From Chloroflexota bacterium (lineage in GTDB: Bacteria; Chloroflexota; Anaerolineae; Anaerolineales; Villigracilaceae): a DNA stretch of 5,406 bases. The notes below the pieces were generated by a model. It did no database searches and was not told the origin of the DNA. It saw only the letters and a program-made list of their open reading frames with translations. Position numbers and translations under genes: made by a program. Of the stretch, positions 5,220 to 5,406 are shown piece by piece. Position 1 is the stretch's first letter, and each line of letters opens with the position of its first letter. The stretch covers positions 1 through 5,406 of the forward strand of contig JAJYOH010000435.1 in the NCBI GenBank assembly GCA_021796315.1. Reading direction: 5' to 3'.

Positions 5220-5250
5220 CTCAAATTCTCCTATAAGCATGTATTGGCCG

Positions 5251-5256
5251 ATTATA
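5251..5256 (-). promoter_or_regulatory. Predicted -10 box of the nucleotidyltransferase operon
   Basis: A perfect TATAAT on the minus strand. Transcription would start near 5244, giving a leader of about 38 nt that includes AGGAG (5232-5228) and the short upstream ORF. The -35 region (about 5273-5279) is weak, reading close to CAGCGG. Confidence 0.45.
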
Positions 5257-5293
5257 TATGGACGATTGATTTTCCGCTGAATAACATCGGGAC

Positions 5294-5328
5294 CGAATCT
5301 CGAAGATCGAATGTCGAACAACGACATC
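5294..5328 (+). repeat. Heptad tandem repeat CGAANNT upstream of tgt
   Basis: Five successive 7-bp units start CGA: CGAATCT, CGAAGAT, CGAATGT, CGAACAA, CGACATC. Four share CGAA in perfect 7-bp phase. The array covers the -35 zone of the tgt promoter and ends 3 bp before its -10 box. It may be a binding array for a regulator or a chance run. Confidence 0.5.
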
Positions 5329-5331
5329 GCT

Positions 5332-5337
5332 TATAAT
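5332..5337 (+). promoter_or_regulatory. Predicted -10 box of tgt
   Basis: A perfect TATAAT ends only 7 nt before the tgt ATG at 5345, so transcription would begin at or next to the start codon and the message would be leaderless or nearly so. No Shine-Dalgarno sequence lies between. No clear -35 hexamer is seen; the heptad repeat occupies that position. Confidence 0.5.
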
Positions 5338-5344
5338 CGCCTCG

Positions 5345-5406
5345 ATGTTTGAATTCAAAATTACTTCCAAAAACGACCGCGCCCGCACCGGGATTTTCAC
5401 CACGCC
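5345..5406 (+). CDS. tgt: Queuine tRNA-guanine transglycosylase (Tgt), N-terminal fragment
   Basis: Only the first 20 codons are present: MFEFKITSKN, then D-R-A-R-T-G-I-F-T-T, with the cut falling in what is probably a Pro codon. The pattern F-x-F-x-I/V, then A-R-x-G-x-[LF]-x-T-P is the standard opening of bacterial Tgt, which exchanges the wobble guanine of tRNAs with GUN anticodons for a queuine precursor. The catalytic residues lie beyond the window. The start follows a TATAAT by 7 nt with no ribosome site, suggesting leaderless translation. It is divergent from the nucleotidyltransferase operon. Confidence 0.85.
   Translation, partial: MFEFKITSKNDRARTGIFTT

Noticed and set aside
1..5406. 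Mobile elements, CRISPR arrays, tRNA or rRNA genes
   Set aside because: No transposase, terminal repeats, spacer-repeat pattern or RNA gene signature was found on either strand.

Overview
The window looks like chromosomal DNA of a Chloroflexota bacterium, most likely of the Anaerolineae. This rests on a long Thr/Pro stalk of a style common in that phylum, on how several hypothetical proteins read, and on the mixed GC content with strong TATAAT boxes. It is an inference from protein style; no marker gene is complete here. Both edges cut recognisable housekeeping genes: the first 40 codons of recJ leave on the minus strand at the left, and the first 20 codons of tgt leave on the plus strand at the right.

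Layout: recJ (1-121, minus) is divergent from a plus-strand run that starts at 217. The divergent promoters have their -35 boxes in the two arms of one perfect inverted repeat. The plus run is: a 171-aa protein of two similar beta-rich halves (217-732); a membrane-anchored protein with a Thr/Pro stalk and a pseudopilin-like head (779-1420); a tightly coupled membrane pair, in which a secreted, Cys-rich, tail-anchored protein (1479-2021) overlaps by 4 nt a four-helix membrane protein (2018-2344); a gene-free stretch of about 255 bp with a promoter and possible RNA structure; a GAF-GGDEF diguanylate cyclase (2600-3652); and a 64-aa helical protein that resembles the N-terminal half of HU (3712-3906). 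This run converges, with a 9-bp gap, on a minus-strand operon: a nucleotidyltransferase (4442-5206) followed by an overlapping GNAT acetyltransferase (3916-4464). The nucleotidyltransferase is divergent from tgt across 138 bp holding both promoters, a possible eight-codon upstream ORF and a heptad tandem repeat.

Functionally this is a mixed region: DNA repair (RecJ), tRNA modification (Tgt), c-di-GMP signalling (GAF-GGDEF), two envelope modules of unknown role, and a transferase pair that may modify small molecules. There is no mobile element, CRISPR array, RNA gene or defence system. I do not see a clear-cut new system. The most interesting item is the 1479-2344 pair, which reads as a two-gene version of a membrane-protein family that I remember as one polypeptide in Firmicutes. 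The pilin-like stalk protein, the HU-half mini-protein and the regulatory motifs of the two divergent intergenic regions come next.
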